Below are positions 21,861-30,047 of a stretch of 35,858 nt of DNA, one piece after another. Below the pieces are notes generated by a model. That model saw only the letters and a list, made by a program, of their open reading frames with translations. It did not search any database and was not told where the DNA came from. The position numbers and the translations under genes are program-made. Source of the stretch: Candidatus Nomurabacteria bacterium GW2011_GWC2_42_20 (GTDB taxonomy: Bacteria; Patescibacteriota; Minisyncoccia; Phycocordibacterales; UBA1550). Positions within the stretch are counted from its first letter, which is position 1, and each line of letters begins with the position of its first letter. Where the stretch lies: positions 74,558 to 110,415 of the forward strand of contig LCDG01000001.1 of assembly GCA_000998425.1 (NCBI GenBank), written 5' to 3'.

Positions 21861-22757
21861 TTATTTAAGAAAATTCCTTACCTCCTTAAGAATTTTCTCT
21901 TGTTCGTCCGGGTGAAACCATATAATGTTTTTGTTTCTCTTAAACCAAACCAGCTGGCGTTTTGAGTATTGTCGAATTGCGATTTCTAGATTACGAAGCA
22001 TTTCGATTTTTGTAATCTTGTTTTGGAGAAATTGTGCGAGAAATCGATATTCCAGTCCAAGTGATTCCATTCGTTTCCATGAAAGACCTTGTTCGTGAAG
22101 CTTACGCGCTTCTGCGACCATTCCGCAACGCATGCGAGCAATCAACCGCGCTTGAATTCGTTCAGCAAGTTTTTCTCTTGGTAGAGTTAGTCCTATGTAG
22201 AGTGTATTGTAGCACTCTACTGGTAATGTACTCATTGGTACGTTACCAAGAGTTGTTGCAATTTCGATCGCACGAATTAGTCTACGTGAATTTTTAGAGT
22301 CTATATTTTCCGCACGGACATGGTCGAGCTTTTGTAATTTTATATAAAGTTCTTCAATAGAAAGTTTTTCAAGTTCTTTGCGTAATTTTGCGCTTGGTGG
22401 TACGGAAGGGAAGGATGTTGTTGTGAGTATTGCGTCAACATAGAATCCTGTTCCACCGCAAACAATCGGTACCTTGCCACGTTTTAAAATATCGCGAATT
22501 GCGCGCGTGGCGAGTCTTTCGTACTGTACTACAGACATTTTGCGCCTAGGACTTGCCACGTCAAGTATATGATGTGGAACGCCTCGCATTTCACTTTTAG
22601 TTGCTTTTCCTGTCCCAATATTTAACCCCACGTATGTTTGTCGTGAGTCGGCCGAAACGACCTCGCCGTTTACTAGGCGCGCAATTTGAACTGCAAGTGC
22701 CGTCTTTCCTGAGGCCGTAGGACCTACAATGGCGATTATTTTTGACTTGTTATCCAT
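21861..22757 (-). CDS. miaA: tRNA dimethylallyltransferase
   Basis: 298 residues from ATG 22757 (MDNKSKIIAIVG); a start at 22772 is possible but overlaps the -10 box. It transfers a dimethylallyl group to A37 of tRNAs reading UNN codons. P-loop GPTASGKT lies at about residues 12-19. SADSRQTYVGLNIGTGKA holds the catalytic Asp/Thr region. VPHHILDV, GGTGFYVDAI, RRLIRAIEI and the C-terminal RQYSKRQLVWFKR motif are all typical. The Leu, Cys, Trp and Tyr tRNAs in this window are among its expected substrates. Confidence 0.93.
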   Translation of the reverse strand: MDNKSKIIAIVGPTASGKTALAVQIARLVNGEVVSADSRQTYVGLNIGTGKATKSEMRGVPHHILDVASPRRKMSVVQYERLATRAIRDILKRGKVPIVCGGTGFYVDAILTTTSFPSVPPSAKLRKELEKLSIEELYIKLQKLDHVRAENIDSKNSRRLIRAIEIATTLGNVPMSTLPVECYNTLYIGLTLPREKLAERIQARLIARMRCGMVAEARKLHEQGLSWKRMESLGLEYRFLAQFLQNKITKIEMLRNLEIAIRQYSKRQLVWFKRNKNIIWFHPDEQEKILKEVRNFLK

Positions 22758-22763
22758 TTTGGC

Positions 22764-22792
22764 ATCATACATTTCTATTTGTTGTTGGTAAA
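22764..22792 (-). promoter_or_regulatory. Promoter of miaA
   Basis: On the minus strand: TTTACC (22787-22792), 17 bases, TATGAT (22764-22769), then 6 bases to ATG 22757. This predicts a leaderless mRNA. Confidence 0.55.
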
Positions 22793-22841
22793 GCTTCCTG
22801 TACTTTCATTTTTTCTATTGCTTTGCTAGTATAGTGACATT

Positions 22842-22923
22842 GCCGGGATGGCGGAATTGGTAGACGCACACGACTCAAAATCGTGCGGGGTAACCCATGA
22901 GAGTTCGATTCTCTCTCTCGGCA
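22842..22923 (+). tRNA. trnL: tRNA-Leu(CAA)
   Basis: Acceptor gccggga/tctcggc, anticodon stem-loop cgact-CAAaatcg, class II variable arm, T-arm with ttcgatt, discriminator A. No encoded CCA, no terminator and no tail element follow; the ddl promoter begins 8 bases later. Confidence 0.93.
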
Positions 22924-22931
22924 CATTTTCT

Positions 22932-22959
22932 TTGGTAATAAAAGTTTGTCTTGTATAAT
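22932..22959 (+). promoter_or_regulatory. Promoter of ddl
   Basis: TTGGTA (22932-22937), 16-base spacer, TATAAT (22954-22959), then 6 bases to ATG 22966. This predicts a leaderless mRNA and argues against the TTG at 22951. Confidence 0.6.
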
Positions 22960-22965
22960 ATAAAT

Positions 22966-23931
22966 ATGACAAAACTTCGTGTCGGTGTTATGCGCGGTGG
23001 GCTTGGGCCTGAATATCACGTCTCGCTTCGTACAGGCGGGAATGTACTCGCTGCGCTCGTAGGTAACAAGTATGAGGCACACGACATCCTTATTACTAAT
23101 GTAGGTGAATGGCATATTGATGGAGTACCAACAACACCATCAAAGCTCTCTCAACATGTTGATGTTGTTTTTAACGCGCTCCATGGTGAGTTTGGAGAGG
23201 ATGGAAAGGTGCAAAAAATTCTTGAAATTTTTAACATACCATACACTGGCTCTACGGTACTCCCATCGGCTATTGGCATGAACAAGGATCTTGCCAAAAA
23301 ATATTTTTCTGCGATTGGAATAAAAGTTCCGCACGGCATAGTTGTTGCTCGTGGTGAAGAGGTGGGTGAAGTGATTACGCGGGTTGGAAATGAAGTTCGC
23401 GCGCCATGGGTAGTGAAGCCTTTGACTGGAGGTTCATCTGTCGGTATCTCTCTCGCAAATGATTCTCGTGAATTAGTGTCTGCGATAGAGGGAGCGCTTG
23501 CGTACTCAGAAAAAGCAATCATTGAAGAATATGTGAGGGGGCGCGAAGTAACTGTTGGTGTTGTAGATTCGTCCGACGGACTTGGTTCATACGCAACACC
23601 GCCACTAGAAGTACTTCTTCCAGAAGGAAAGCTTTTTGATTATGACCAAAAATACAAAAACCTGATACATCCTGTTGGGCCAGCACGCATGAGCAGTGTC
23701 GAGCGTCGAGCGCTCGAGGAAGTAGCACTTCGCGCGCATGTTCACTTGGGAGCTCGTCACTACGCACGATACGATTTCATAATGACTGATGACGGGCCAT
23801 GCCTTCTGGAGGTGAATACCTTGCCTGGTCTTACAAATACCTCTCTTCTGATGAAATCCCTCTCGCTCAATGGACTTACTCTCCCAGAGTTTATCGATTA
23901 TGTGCTTACCCTTGCATTAACAAAAAAATAA
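22966..23931 (+). CDS. ddl: D-alanine-D-alanine ligase
   Basis: 321 residues (MTKLRVGVMRGGLGPEYHVS). It is an ATP-grasp enzyme joining two D-Ala for peptidoglycan precursors. N-terminal VGVMRGG and SLRTGGNVLAAL correspond to the substrate-binding start. VFNALHGEFGEDGKVQKILE and PYTGS precede the central domain. Residues around GGSSVGISLA form the ATP-loop, EYVRGREVTVGVV follows, and the end holds YDFIMTDDGPCLLEVNTLPGLT with the metal-binding Glu/Asn. It works with alr upstream. Confidence 0.93.
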   Translation: MTKLRVGVMRGGLGPEYHVSLRTGGNVLAALVGNKYEAHDILITNVGEWHIDGVPTTPSKLSQHVDVVFNALHGEFGEDGKVQKILEIFNIPYTGSTVLPSAIGMNKDLAKKYFSAIGIKVPHGIVVARGEEVGEVITRVGNEVRAPWVVKPLTGGSSVGISLANDSRELVSAIEGALAYSEKAIIEEYVRGREVTVGVVDSSDGLGSYATPPLEVLLPEGKLFDYDQKYKNLIHPVGPARMSSVERRALEEVALRAHVHLGARHYARYDFIMTDDGPCLLEVNTLPGLTNTSLLMKSLSLNGLTLPEFIDYVLTLALTKK

Positions 23932-23983
23932 GGTATTATATCCCAGTGCTTGAAATGTTTGATTATTAATCGAATATTTTAGA

Positions 23984-24060
23984 GGGCCCGTAGCTCACCT
24001 GGCTAGAGCGCCGGTTTTGCACTCCGGAGGTAAGGAGTTCGATTCTCCTCGGGTCCACCA
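23984..24060 (+). tRNA. trnA: tRNA-Ala(TGC), CCA encoded
   Basis: Acceptor gggcccg/cgggtcc with the G3-T70 pair that marks alanine tRNAs, anticodon loop ttTGCac, T-arm aggag-ttcgatt-ctcct, discriminator A followed by genomic CCA (24058-24060). It is the only tRNA here with encoded CCA and it has no tail element. Confidence 0.95.
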
Positions 24061-24098
24061 AATTAAAAAACACCAGTTAATCTGGTGTTTTTTAATTT
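24060..24098 (+). terminator. Terminator after tRNA-Ala
   Basis: Perfect inverted repeat aaattaaaaaacaccag, loop ttaat, ctggtgttttttaattt; it shares the final A of the CCA. Confidence 0.85.
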
Positions 24099-24192
24099 AT
24101 CTGTATATTAACGATGGTAACACGCCCCTGTTATTGTGTGTTTGATAATTGACTATGATATACTAGCCCAATTAATATTAATATTAAATATT

Positions 24193-26178
24193 GTGGTAAA
24201 TATAAAAAACGTACTTAGTTTTGTTGTCGTCGCACTGTTGGTTGGTTCTGGATTCTATTTTTCTAGTACTTTAGCTCCAACAAAACCAGAAAAGGTATAT
24301 TGGTTTATCCCAGATGGTCTTCGGGCTGAGCCAGATATGTTTACCATTTTTAGATGGGCAGAAGAAGGAAAATTGCCAAATCTAAAAAAAATGATGAATA
24401 ACGGCAGTTATGGGTATTCCATTCCAGATTTCCCTGGGCATACGCCGGTTAACTTCGCGTCTCTTTTGACTGGTGCTCATCCAGTTGTGCATGGAATTTC
24501 TGATGGACCAATGCATGTGGAGGGTCAGCCATTGGCGAAGCCATCAGCCCCTGGTTTTTCATCTGCAACGAAAAAAGTTGCTCCTATTTGGAAGGTGCTT
24601 GAGGAGTCTGGGAAAAAGGTCGCGTTACTCTCAATCCCTGGATCCACTCCACCAGAACTCGAGAACGGTATTACTATACGCGGGCGATGGGGCGGATGGG
24701 GAGCAGATACCCCAGCTATAAATTTTGAGCCAATCGAAAAATTATCAGAGAGAAAAGAGGCAGGCAACGCTTTCAAGCTTTTTTATCTTGGTCAGAAGCT
24801 AACAGAATTTATTGAGAAAAAAGATGCTAGTGGATGGGAAAATGCCCCAGTTTCTTTTAGCCCTGCAAAGGAAACAAGATTGCTAGGTTATGGATTGCCA
24901 ATAAATGCATATATTTTTGATTCATCGGATGACGGTGTGGTTAATTATGATTCCATAAAATTTTCACTTGACAAAAAGTCAGAACTCGCTGTTTTGAAGC
25001 AAGGAGTGTGGAGCGATTTTAAAGATGTCTCACTTTCATGGAAGGAGCAACAGTTTGACTCGCAGGTTAGAATAAAAATCATTAAGCTTTGGCCAGAAAA
25101 TGGTAATTTCCGCATTAGATTATTCTTTAACAATATGAATAAACTGATAGTGAAACCAGAGGAGGTTGCAAATGAAATAACTGGCAATATTGGGCCAATG
25201 GTGGACTTTGTGGATAACTGGCCAGCCCAATTGATTTATGAAGAAGAAGACAAGGTTACTTTTCTTGAAGAGGCAATGGATAGTTTAGCTTGGCATAAAA
25301 AGGCTGCTGGGTTTATTTTGAACAAGTATAACCCTGATGTGTTTATTCAAGACACATATACTCCAAATCAAATGCTTGAGTCTAGGTGGTGGCATCGATA
25401 TATAGACAAAAATCATCCTGATTATGCTGGGCAGGAAAAGGAAAAAGAAGCATGGAGTGATATTCTAAAAATGTACCAAGGGATTGATGCAATTTTGGGA
25501 GAGGCGATGAAAAATGTTGACAATAAAACATTGGTGGTATTTTCATCAGACCATGGGGTGATACCGCTTCACAAGCAAGTGCGACTCAATAATTTGTTTG
25601 CTCAAAAAGGATGGCTCAAGTTTACAGTAGATGAAAAAACTGGCGAACCTGCTATCGATTGGAATAATAGCAAAGTTGTTTATATGAAAATGGCCCACGT
25701 TTATATAAAACCAGAAGGTCTTGGTGGTAATTGGACTCGTGGTTCTGGTAATGAGTATGAAATATTACGTGATGAGGTGATAAAAACCATTGCTGAAATT
25801 GAGGATGATAACGGTGTAAAGCCCTTGGTCCATGTCGCAAAATGGGAAGATGCACCAACATACTTCGAACTGCCCACAGACAGAATTGGTGACCTCGTAC
25901 TCGAGGCAGAGGCAGGATATCAATGGCAAGAAGAGGTTACAAAAGATTTAGAGGTATTTACTAAAGTTTTGTCGTCTGGCTATAAACAAGGAGTAGATTC
26001 CAAAAAAGTAAAAGGTATGTGGACTCCGTTTGTGATAATGGGGCCCGGTGTTAAAAAGGGATATCAGTTGACTGAGCCGATTTCTCACGTAGACCAAATG
26101 CCCACAATCCTACATTTACTTGATGTAAAAATTCCTGACTATGTGCAAGGGCGAGTTATAGAGGAAATTTTGAAGTAG
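24193..26178 (+). CDS. Alkaline phosphatase/nucleotide pyrophosphatase-family protein
   Basis: 661 residues if started at GTG 24193 (VVNIKNVLSFVV); a GTG at 24136 would add 19 residues. One N-terminal membrane anchor or signal (about 5-24) precedes an extracytoplasmic catalytic fold. The metal-binding start is YWFIPDGLRAEPD. The nucleophile region is PGHTPVNFASLLTG (Thr). Later metal motifs are VVFSSDHGVIP and ISHVDQMPTILHLL. It is related to type I phosphodiesterases and phosphoglycerate-mutase-like hydrolases. All metal motifs look intact, unlike the next two genes. The substrate is unknown; phosphoryl groups on envelope glycans or nucleotides are plausible. Confidence 0.75.
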   Translation: MVNIKNVLSFVVVALLVGSGFYFSSTLAPTKPEKVYWFIPDGLRAEPDMFTIFRWAEEGKLPNLKKMMNNGSYGYSIPDFPGHTPVNFASLLTGAHPVVHGISDGPMHVEGQPLAKPSAPGFSSATKKVAPIWKVLEESGKKVALLSIPGSTPPELENGITIRGRWGGWGADTPAINFEPIEKLSERKEAGNAFKLFYLGQKLTEFIEKKDASGWENAPVSFSPAKETRLLGYGLPINAYIFDSSDDGVVNYDSIKFSLDKKSELAVLKQGVWSDFKDVSLSWKEQQFDSQVRIKIIKLWPENGNFRIRLFFNNMNKLIVKPEEVANEITGNIGPMVDFVDNWPAQLIYEEEDKVTFLEEAMDSLAWHKKAAGFILNKYNPDVFIQDTYTPNQMLESRWWHRYIDKNHPDYAGQEKEKEAWSDILKMYQGIDAILGEAMKNVDNKTLVVFSSDHGVIPLHKQVRLNNLFAQKGWLKFTVDEKTGEPAIDWNNSKVVYMKMAHVYIKPEGLGGNWTRGSGNEYEILRDEVIKTIAEIEDDNGVKPLVHVAKWEDAPTYFELPTDRIGDLVLEAEAGYQWQEEVTKDLEVFTKVLSSGYKQGVDSKKVKGMWTPFVIMGPGVKKGYQLTEPISHVDQMPTILHLLDVKIPDYVQGRVIEEILK

Positions 26179-26198
26179 GTTGAAACAATGATAGTATG

Positions 26199-26231
26199 AA
26201 AAACAGTGACATATGTATTGTCACTGTTTTT
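26199..26231 (+). terminator. Terminator between the phosphatase and first sulfatase-like gene
   Basis: aaaaacagtgaca (26199-26211) pairs with tgtcactgttttt (26219-26231). Confidence 0.8.
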
Positions 26232-26245
26232 ATATTATTTAGTTT

Positions 26246-27787
26246 ATGAAAAGTAGAATTTTTACGATTGTGTTATCTGTACTCATCATCCTTGCTATGT
26301 ATGCTGGATACGTAGAATTTTACAAAAAAAATGGATTAACAGCCTTTATAAATCCCGCACAGTCTGCACAAAATAATAGTAACGGTGTTCTTTGCAAGGA
26401 TTGCAATTTGATCGTAGTTTCGCTATCCAACGTTTCTGCGAAACATATGAGTCTTTATGGCTATGAAAGATTAACAACACCTAATCTTGACGAGCTTGCT
26501 AAGGAGTCGATTGTTTTTGAAAATGCCTTCACCCAGTCTTCCTGGACATTGCCTGTGGGGGTTTCGTTTTTCACATCCCTATACCCGTATTCTCATGGGG
26601 TAATGAATAGAATTGAAAATAATGTGCTAAGTAAAAACATTATAACTCTGCCAGAAATTTTAAAATTAAATGGTTATAAAACAGCCGCCTTCACTGGTGG
26701 GCTTGATTATGCGAAAAGTTTTGGACATATGCGCGGTTTTGATGAAATAGAAGAAGAGGGGGGCAATGGTAGTTGGCCTACCGATTCTGCAGGATTCAAT
26801 AATACCTTTCGCAAGGCATCAAGCTGGATAGACAAAAATTCCGATAGCAATTTTTTTGTTTTTTTGCATGGTTATGATACTCATTGTCCATTTACTCCTC
26901 CATTGGAATATAGGGGCATTTTTTCTTTAAGGAGTGAAGGAGTAACAATTGATAACTCTCTTTGTGTTAGGGCTTATCAAAAGATAGAAACCAATGAATA
27001 TGAAGCTTATTATTTTAGAGACGGACAGCAACGTGTCGCCTTAAATCAGGAGGACATAAACTACTTAGAGGGCTTGTACGATGAAGAAATTTTGTCAGTG
27101 GACAACCAGTTGGCTGATTTTTTGAGTGGGATTGATAAAAAAATTTTAGACAGCACGGTTATTGTTGTTTTTTCTGACCATGGTGAAATGTTTGCAAAGC
27201 ATGGTCGGTTTGGGAGGGCTGGAACTATTCGTGGTACTCTATATGACGACGTTTTGCATATCCCACTCATCATTAAATTGCCAAACGTCAAAGGCAAGAA
27301 AATTACTGGATTAGTCCAAATGATTGACGTTATGCCTACTTTGTTAAATGTTTTGGATATTACTAATGGTGATTATGTTATGACAGGGAAGGATTTGACG
27401 GATTTAATAAATGGTAAAAAGGAAAGTGTTAACGACTTTATTTTTTCTGGGTCAGAGTTTAAGGTTGATCTGATTGATTTTGTTTATAAAGACAAAAGTA
27501 TTAATGAAGCGATAAGAGACAAGCGGTGGAAATTGATTCATGAGGTTGTTTTTGATGAAAAAGATGAACAAAAAATTAAATCAGAAACATACGAACTATA
27601 CGATGTTACGAGAGACCCAATGGAGCTAAATAACCTGATAGGTCAAGAAAAAGAAATAGAGAAAAATTTAAAAACTAATTTAGTAGATTGGGCAAAATCT
27701 GCTAAAGAGTTTGCCAATCAACAGCCCAATACGAAAGAGCTGCCAGATGATTTTATAAATGAAGCTAGGAAGATGGGGTATTGGTAA
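26246..27787 (+). CDS. Sulfatase-like membrane-anchored protein 1
   Basis: 513 residues: N-terminal membrane anchor (about 5-25), linker, then a sulfatase/alkaline-phosphatase fold. It begins LCKDCNLIVVSLSNVSAKHMSLYGY. The first metal-binding Asp expected in this motif (IDxLRxDH) is Ser/Asn here. The nucleophile segment SSWTLPVGVSFFTSLYP keeps Thr but loses the CxPSR signature. HGYDTHCPFTPP and FSDHGEMFAKHGR keep His and Asp residues. The C-terminal half (EAIRDKRWKLIHE, YELYDVTRDPMELNNLI) is typical. A CxxC just outside the membrane is shared with the next gene. It is probably surface-exposed, with activity doubtful. Confidence 0.75.
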   Translation: MKSRIFTIVLSVLIILAMYAGYVEFYKKNGLTAFINPAQSAQNNSNGVLCKDCNLIVVSLSNVSAKHMSLYGYERLTTPNLDELAKESIVFENAFTQSSWTLPVGVSFFTSLYPYSHGVMNRIENNVLSKNIITLPEILKLNGYKTAAFTGGLDYAKSFGHMRGFDEIEEEGGNGSWPTDSAGFNNTFRKASSWIDKNSDSNFFVFLHGYDTHCPFTPPLEYRGIFSLRSEGVTIDNSLCVRAYQKIETNEYEAYYFRDGQQRVALNQEDINYLEGLYDEEILSVDNQLADFLSGIDKKILDSTVIVVFSDHGEMFAKHGRFGRAGTIRGTLYDDVLHIPLIIKLPNVKGKKITGLVQMIDVMPTLLNVLDITNGDYVMTGKDLTDLINGKKESVNDFIFSGSEFKVDLIDFVYKDKSINEAIRDKRWKLIHEVVFDEKDEQKIKSETYELYDVTRDPMELNNLIGQEKEIEKNLKTNLVDWAKSAKEFANQQPNTKELPDDFINEARKMGYW

Positions 27788-27796
27788 AATAAAACG

Positions 27797-29287
27797 ATGA
27801 AACGTTCACATATATTTTTTTTAGTTTTTACCCCGTTACTTATTGTTGTTAGTTTCGCTGTGTTTTTTTATGCTGGGAATGCTAAAAATAGCATCGCAGA
27901 GAATGAAAGTTTTGAAAAGAGACTACAGTGCCCTGGATGCAACTTAGTGATAATTTCTTTAACAAACACTAGAAAAGACCACCTTGGCATTTATGGATAT
28001 GATAGAAATACCACTCCGAATATAAATAAGTTTTTTGAAAATTCTATGATTTTTGAAAATGCGTTTGCTCCAGCATCGTGGACACTCCCTGTCGCTGTCT
28101 CACTTTTTACTTCTTTGTTCCCAGATACTCACGGCGTAATGGATAGAGTTGGTGAGAGTAAACTTTCAGATGACGCTCTTACCCTTGCGGAAATCTTCAA
28201 TAGGAATGGTTACAAAACCGCTGCCTTTACTGGAGGAGGGGATTACAACAAAAAATTCAATCATGCACAAGGTTTTGATGTTTACGTTGATGAAGGCGGT
28301 ATTATTGGCCCGATTTCGTATTTTGGCATAGAGGATTCCGTGCCACAAGCAATAGACTGGCTGAACAAACTCAAGCGTAAAAATAATTTTTTCTTATTTA
28401 TACAAGGATTTGACACGCACTGCCCATTTACACCAATAGAACCTTTTGACAAACAATTTATTGGTGAAGAAAAAAGCACTGTGGACTACTCGACATGTTT
28501 ATGGACATTTGGGCAAACAAAAGAAGTTTATAAAAATGGAACAAGATATTGGCCAGTAAAAACAATGTCTAGTGGAGGAAATATAGAAGAAGTAATGCTT
28601 ACAGATGAAGATGTGGTGTATATGATATCTTTGTATGATGGAGAAATAGCTCAGGCAGATAATAATTTAGGTTCACTTTTTAAAATTTTTGAGGAGAAGC
28701 AACTATTGCAAAATACAGTTTTTATTTTTATGGCAGAACACGGGGATATGCTCGGTGAGCATGGCAGATTTATGAGAGGTGGTCCACTAAGAGGGACATT
28801 TTATGATCCAGTAATCAATTTCCCACTCATTATCAAACATCCTAAAATTGATCAACTGTTTAAAATAGATACACTAGTACAGACTGTTGATTTGATGCCA
28901 ACCTTGCTTGAGATGTTTAAGTTAAAAGATGAAGAAGGTGAAAAACGTCAAGGGAGGAGCTTGCTGGGTGGTTTAAGCGGAAATATGGAAACAAATGAGT
29001 ATGTATATGCTGCGTCAGCGTATAGGGCTGTAGACAATAAATTTTTTGATGGGTTTTCAAGGGTTGAGGTGATTAGAAATAAGAACTGGAAATTAATAAA
29101 GGAAAATATCGCACCAGTTAAAAGTGAAGACAAGCCATCGTATGATCTAATTGGAGACGAAGAATCTTTTGAATTATTTAATATCCTAAGTGATCCAGAA
29201 GAAACAAACAATCTCATTGACCAAGAAAAAGATGTGGCGGTGCTGCTAAAGAAAAAGCTTGACGTGTGGGGAAGTGACAAGCATTAA
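27797..29287 (+). CDS. Sulfatase-like membrane-anchored protein 2
   Basis: 496 residues. It starts 9 bases after the previous stop and is a clear paralogue of it. An N-terminal anchor (about 6-26) is followed by LQCPGCNLVIISLTNTRKDHLGIYGY. The first-metal Asp is Thr, while the R-x-D-H part is kept. The nucleophile region is ASWTLPVAVSLFTSLFP. The late metal motif reads FMAEHGDMLGEHGRFMRG, with Glu where SDHG is usual. Thus both metal half-sites are altered. The C-terminus keeps VIRNKNWKLIKE and ELFNILSDPEETNNLI. It may be a binding protein derived from a sulfatase. It ends tail-to-tail with the minus-strand gene one base away. Confidence 0.75.
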   Translation: MKRSHIFFLVFTPLLIVVSFAVFFYAGNAKNSIAENESFEKRLQCPGCNLVIISLTNTRKDHLGIYGYDRNTTPNINKFFENSMIFENAFAPASWTLPVAVSLFTSLFPDTHGVMDRVGESKLSDDALTLAEIFNRNGYKTAAFTGGGDYNKKFNHAQGFDVYVDEGGIIGPISYFGIEDSVPQAIDWLNKLKRKNNFFLFIQGFDTHCPFTPIEPFDKQFIGEEKSTVDYSTCLWTFGQTKEVYKNGTRYWPVKTMSSGGNIEEVMLTDEDVVYMISLYDGEIAQADNNLGSLFKIFEEKQLLQNTVFIFMAEHGDMLGEHGRFMRGGPLRGTFYDPVINFPLIIKHPKIDQLFKIDTLVQTVDLMPTLLEMFKLKDEEGEKRQGRSLLGGLSGNMETNEYVYAASAYRAVDNKFFDGFSRVEVIRNKNWKLIKENIAPVKSEDKPSYDLIGDEESFELFNILSDPEETNNLIDQEKDVAVLLKKKLDVWGSDKH

Positions 29288-29288
29288 A

Positions 29289-29882
29289 TTATTTGCAAAC
29301 AAACGAGTTGTTAAAGTTGTTTAGTTTCTCGACTGACGCATCCTTATCTGTAAAATATTGCATTTTAAATAACATATTTGTGTCATCGCAATAAAAATAG
29401 CCTAAGGTGGCCCTATATTTTATCAGATTGTCGACACATACTCCATATCCGAAACGTTCCCCCGCGTACATGATGAGGTGCTCTCCATAATGGGACTTTT
29501 GTGTTACTGGTTTGTATTTTTCATCGCAAGCAGACTCCTGTGTCAAAAATTCTGGGTACGGTGGAAGTTGCGGCTCAAAAAAACTTTCAATTAGAGTGAT
29601 TTCTTTTTGTATATATTCGTTTGCGAAATCCTTTGTTGTTTTTTGTATGGTTTCAATTTTAATTACATCATCATTATTATTAACTGCGAGAATTCGATTA
29701 TCTGAAATTTCTTTAGCATTAAAGTTTTCTATTCCAGTAATATGTATCCCAGCTTTATTTAGCTGATGAGGAAGCCCTCGGTTTATTTTTTGGGCGTAAA
29801 TAATATAGACCAAAACGATTATAAAAATAACCACGAGGGTTGTAGCTTGAAGCGTTCGTTTTTTTTTAAGAATCATATTCAT
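29289..29882 (-). CDS. Membrane-anchored extracytoplasmic protein, unknown family
   Basis: 197 residues. A basic N-terminus (MNMILKKKRT) and one transmembrane helix (about 14-30) lead to an exterior domain with five Cys (ESACDEKY, YGVCVDN, GYFYCDD, SFVCK among them), suggesting disulfides. Pro-rich PQLPPYPEFL lies in the middle. A second ATG two codons in is an alternative start. It is convergent with sulfatase-like 2, with a single base between stop codons and no terminator, so transcripts must overlap. I do not recognise the family. Confidence 0.6.
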   Translation of the reverse strand: MNMILKKKRTLQATTLVVIFIIVLVYIIYAQKINRGLPHQLNKAGIHITGIENFNAKEISDNRILAVNNNDDVIKIETIQKTTKDFANEYIQKEITLIESFFEPQLPPYPEFLTQESACDEKYKPVTQKSHYGEHLIMYAGERFGYGVCVDNLIKYRATLGYFYCDDTNMLFKMQYFTDKDASVEKLNNFNNSFVCK

Positions 29883-30047
29883 TTTTAATGAATTGCGGAA
29901 CCTTGAATAATGTGAGTATACAGTAAAAATAATATTTATGCTGTTTGTTTATAAATTGAAATTTAATGTTATCCACAGGGGGCTATCTTGATTATAAAAA
30001 GTCGTGGTACAATTAAGATGTTACCAATACAACCACCTTTATTATTT

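Noticed and set aside
21447-21861. Minus-strand open frames over tRNA-Trp and its tail
   Set aside because: Same artefact; the region is explained by the tRNA and tail element.
29969-29977. TTATCCACA, a perfect DnaA-box consensus upstream of the Ig-repeat gene
   Set aside because: It stands alone with no box cluster, no dnaA/dnaN and no unwinding region nearby; another perfect 9-mer occurs by chance inside a coding region at 25209-25217.
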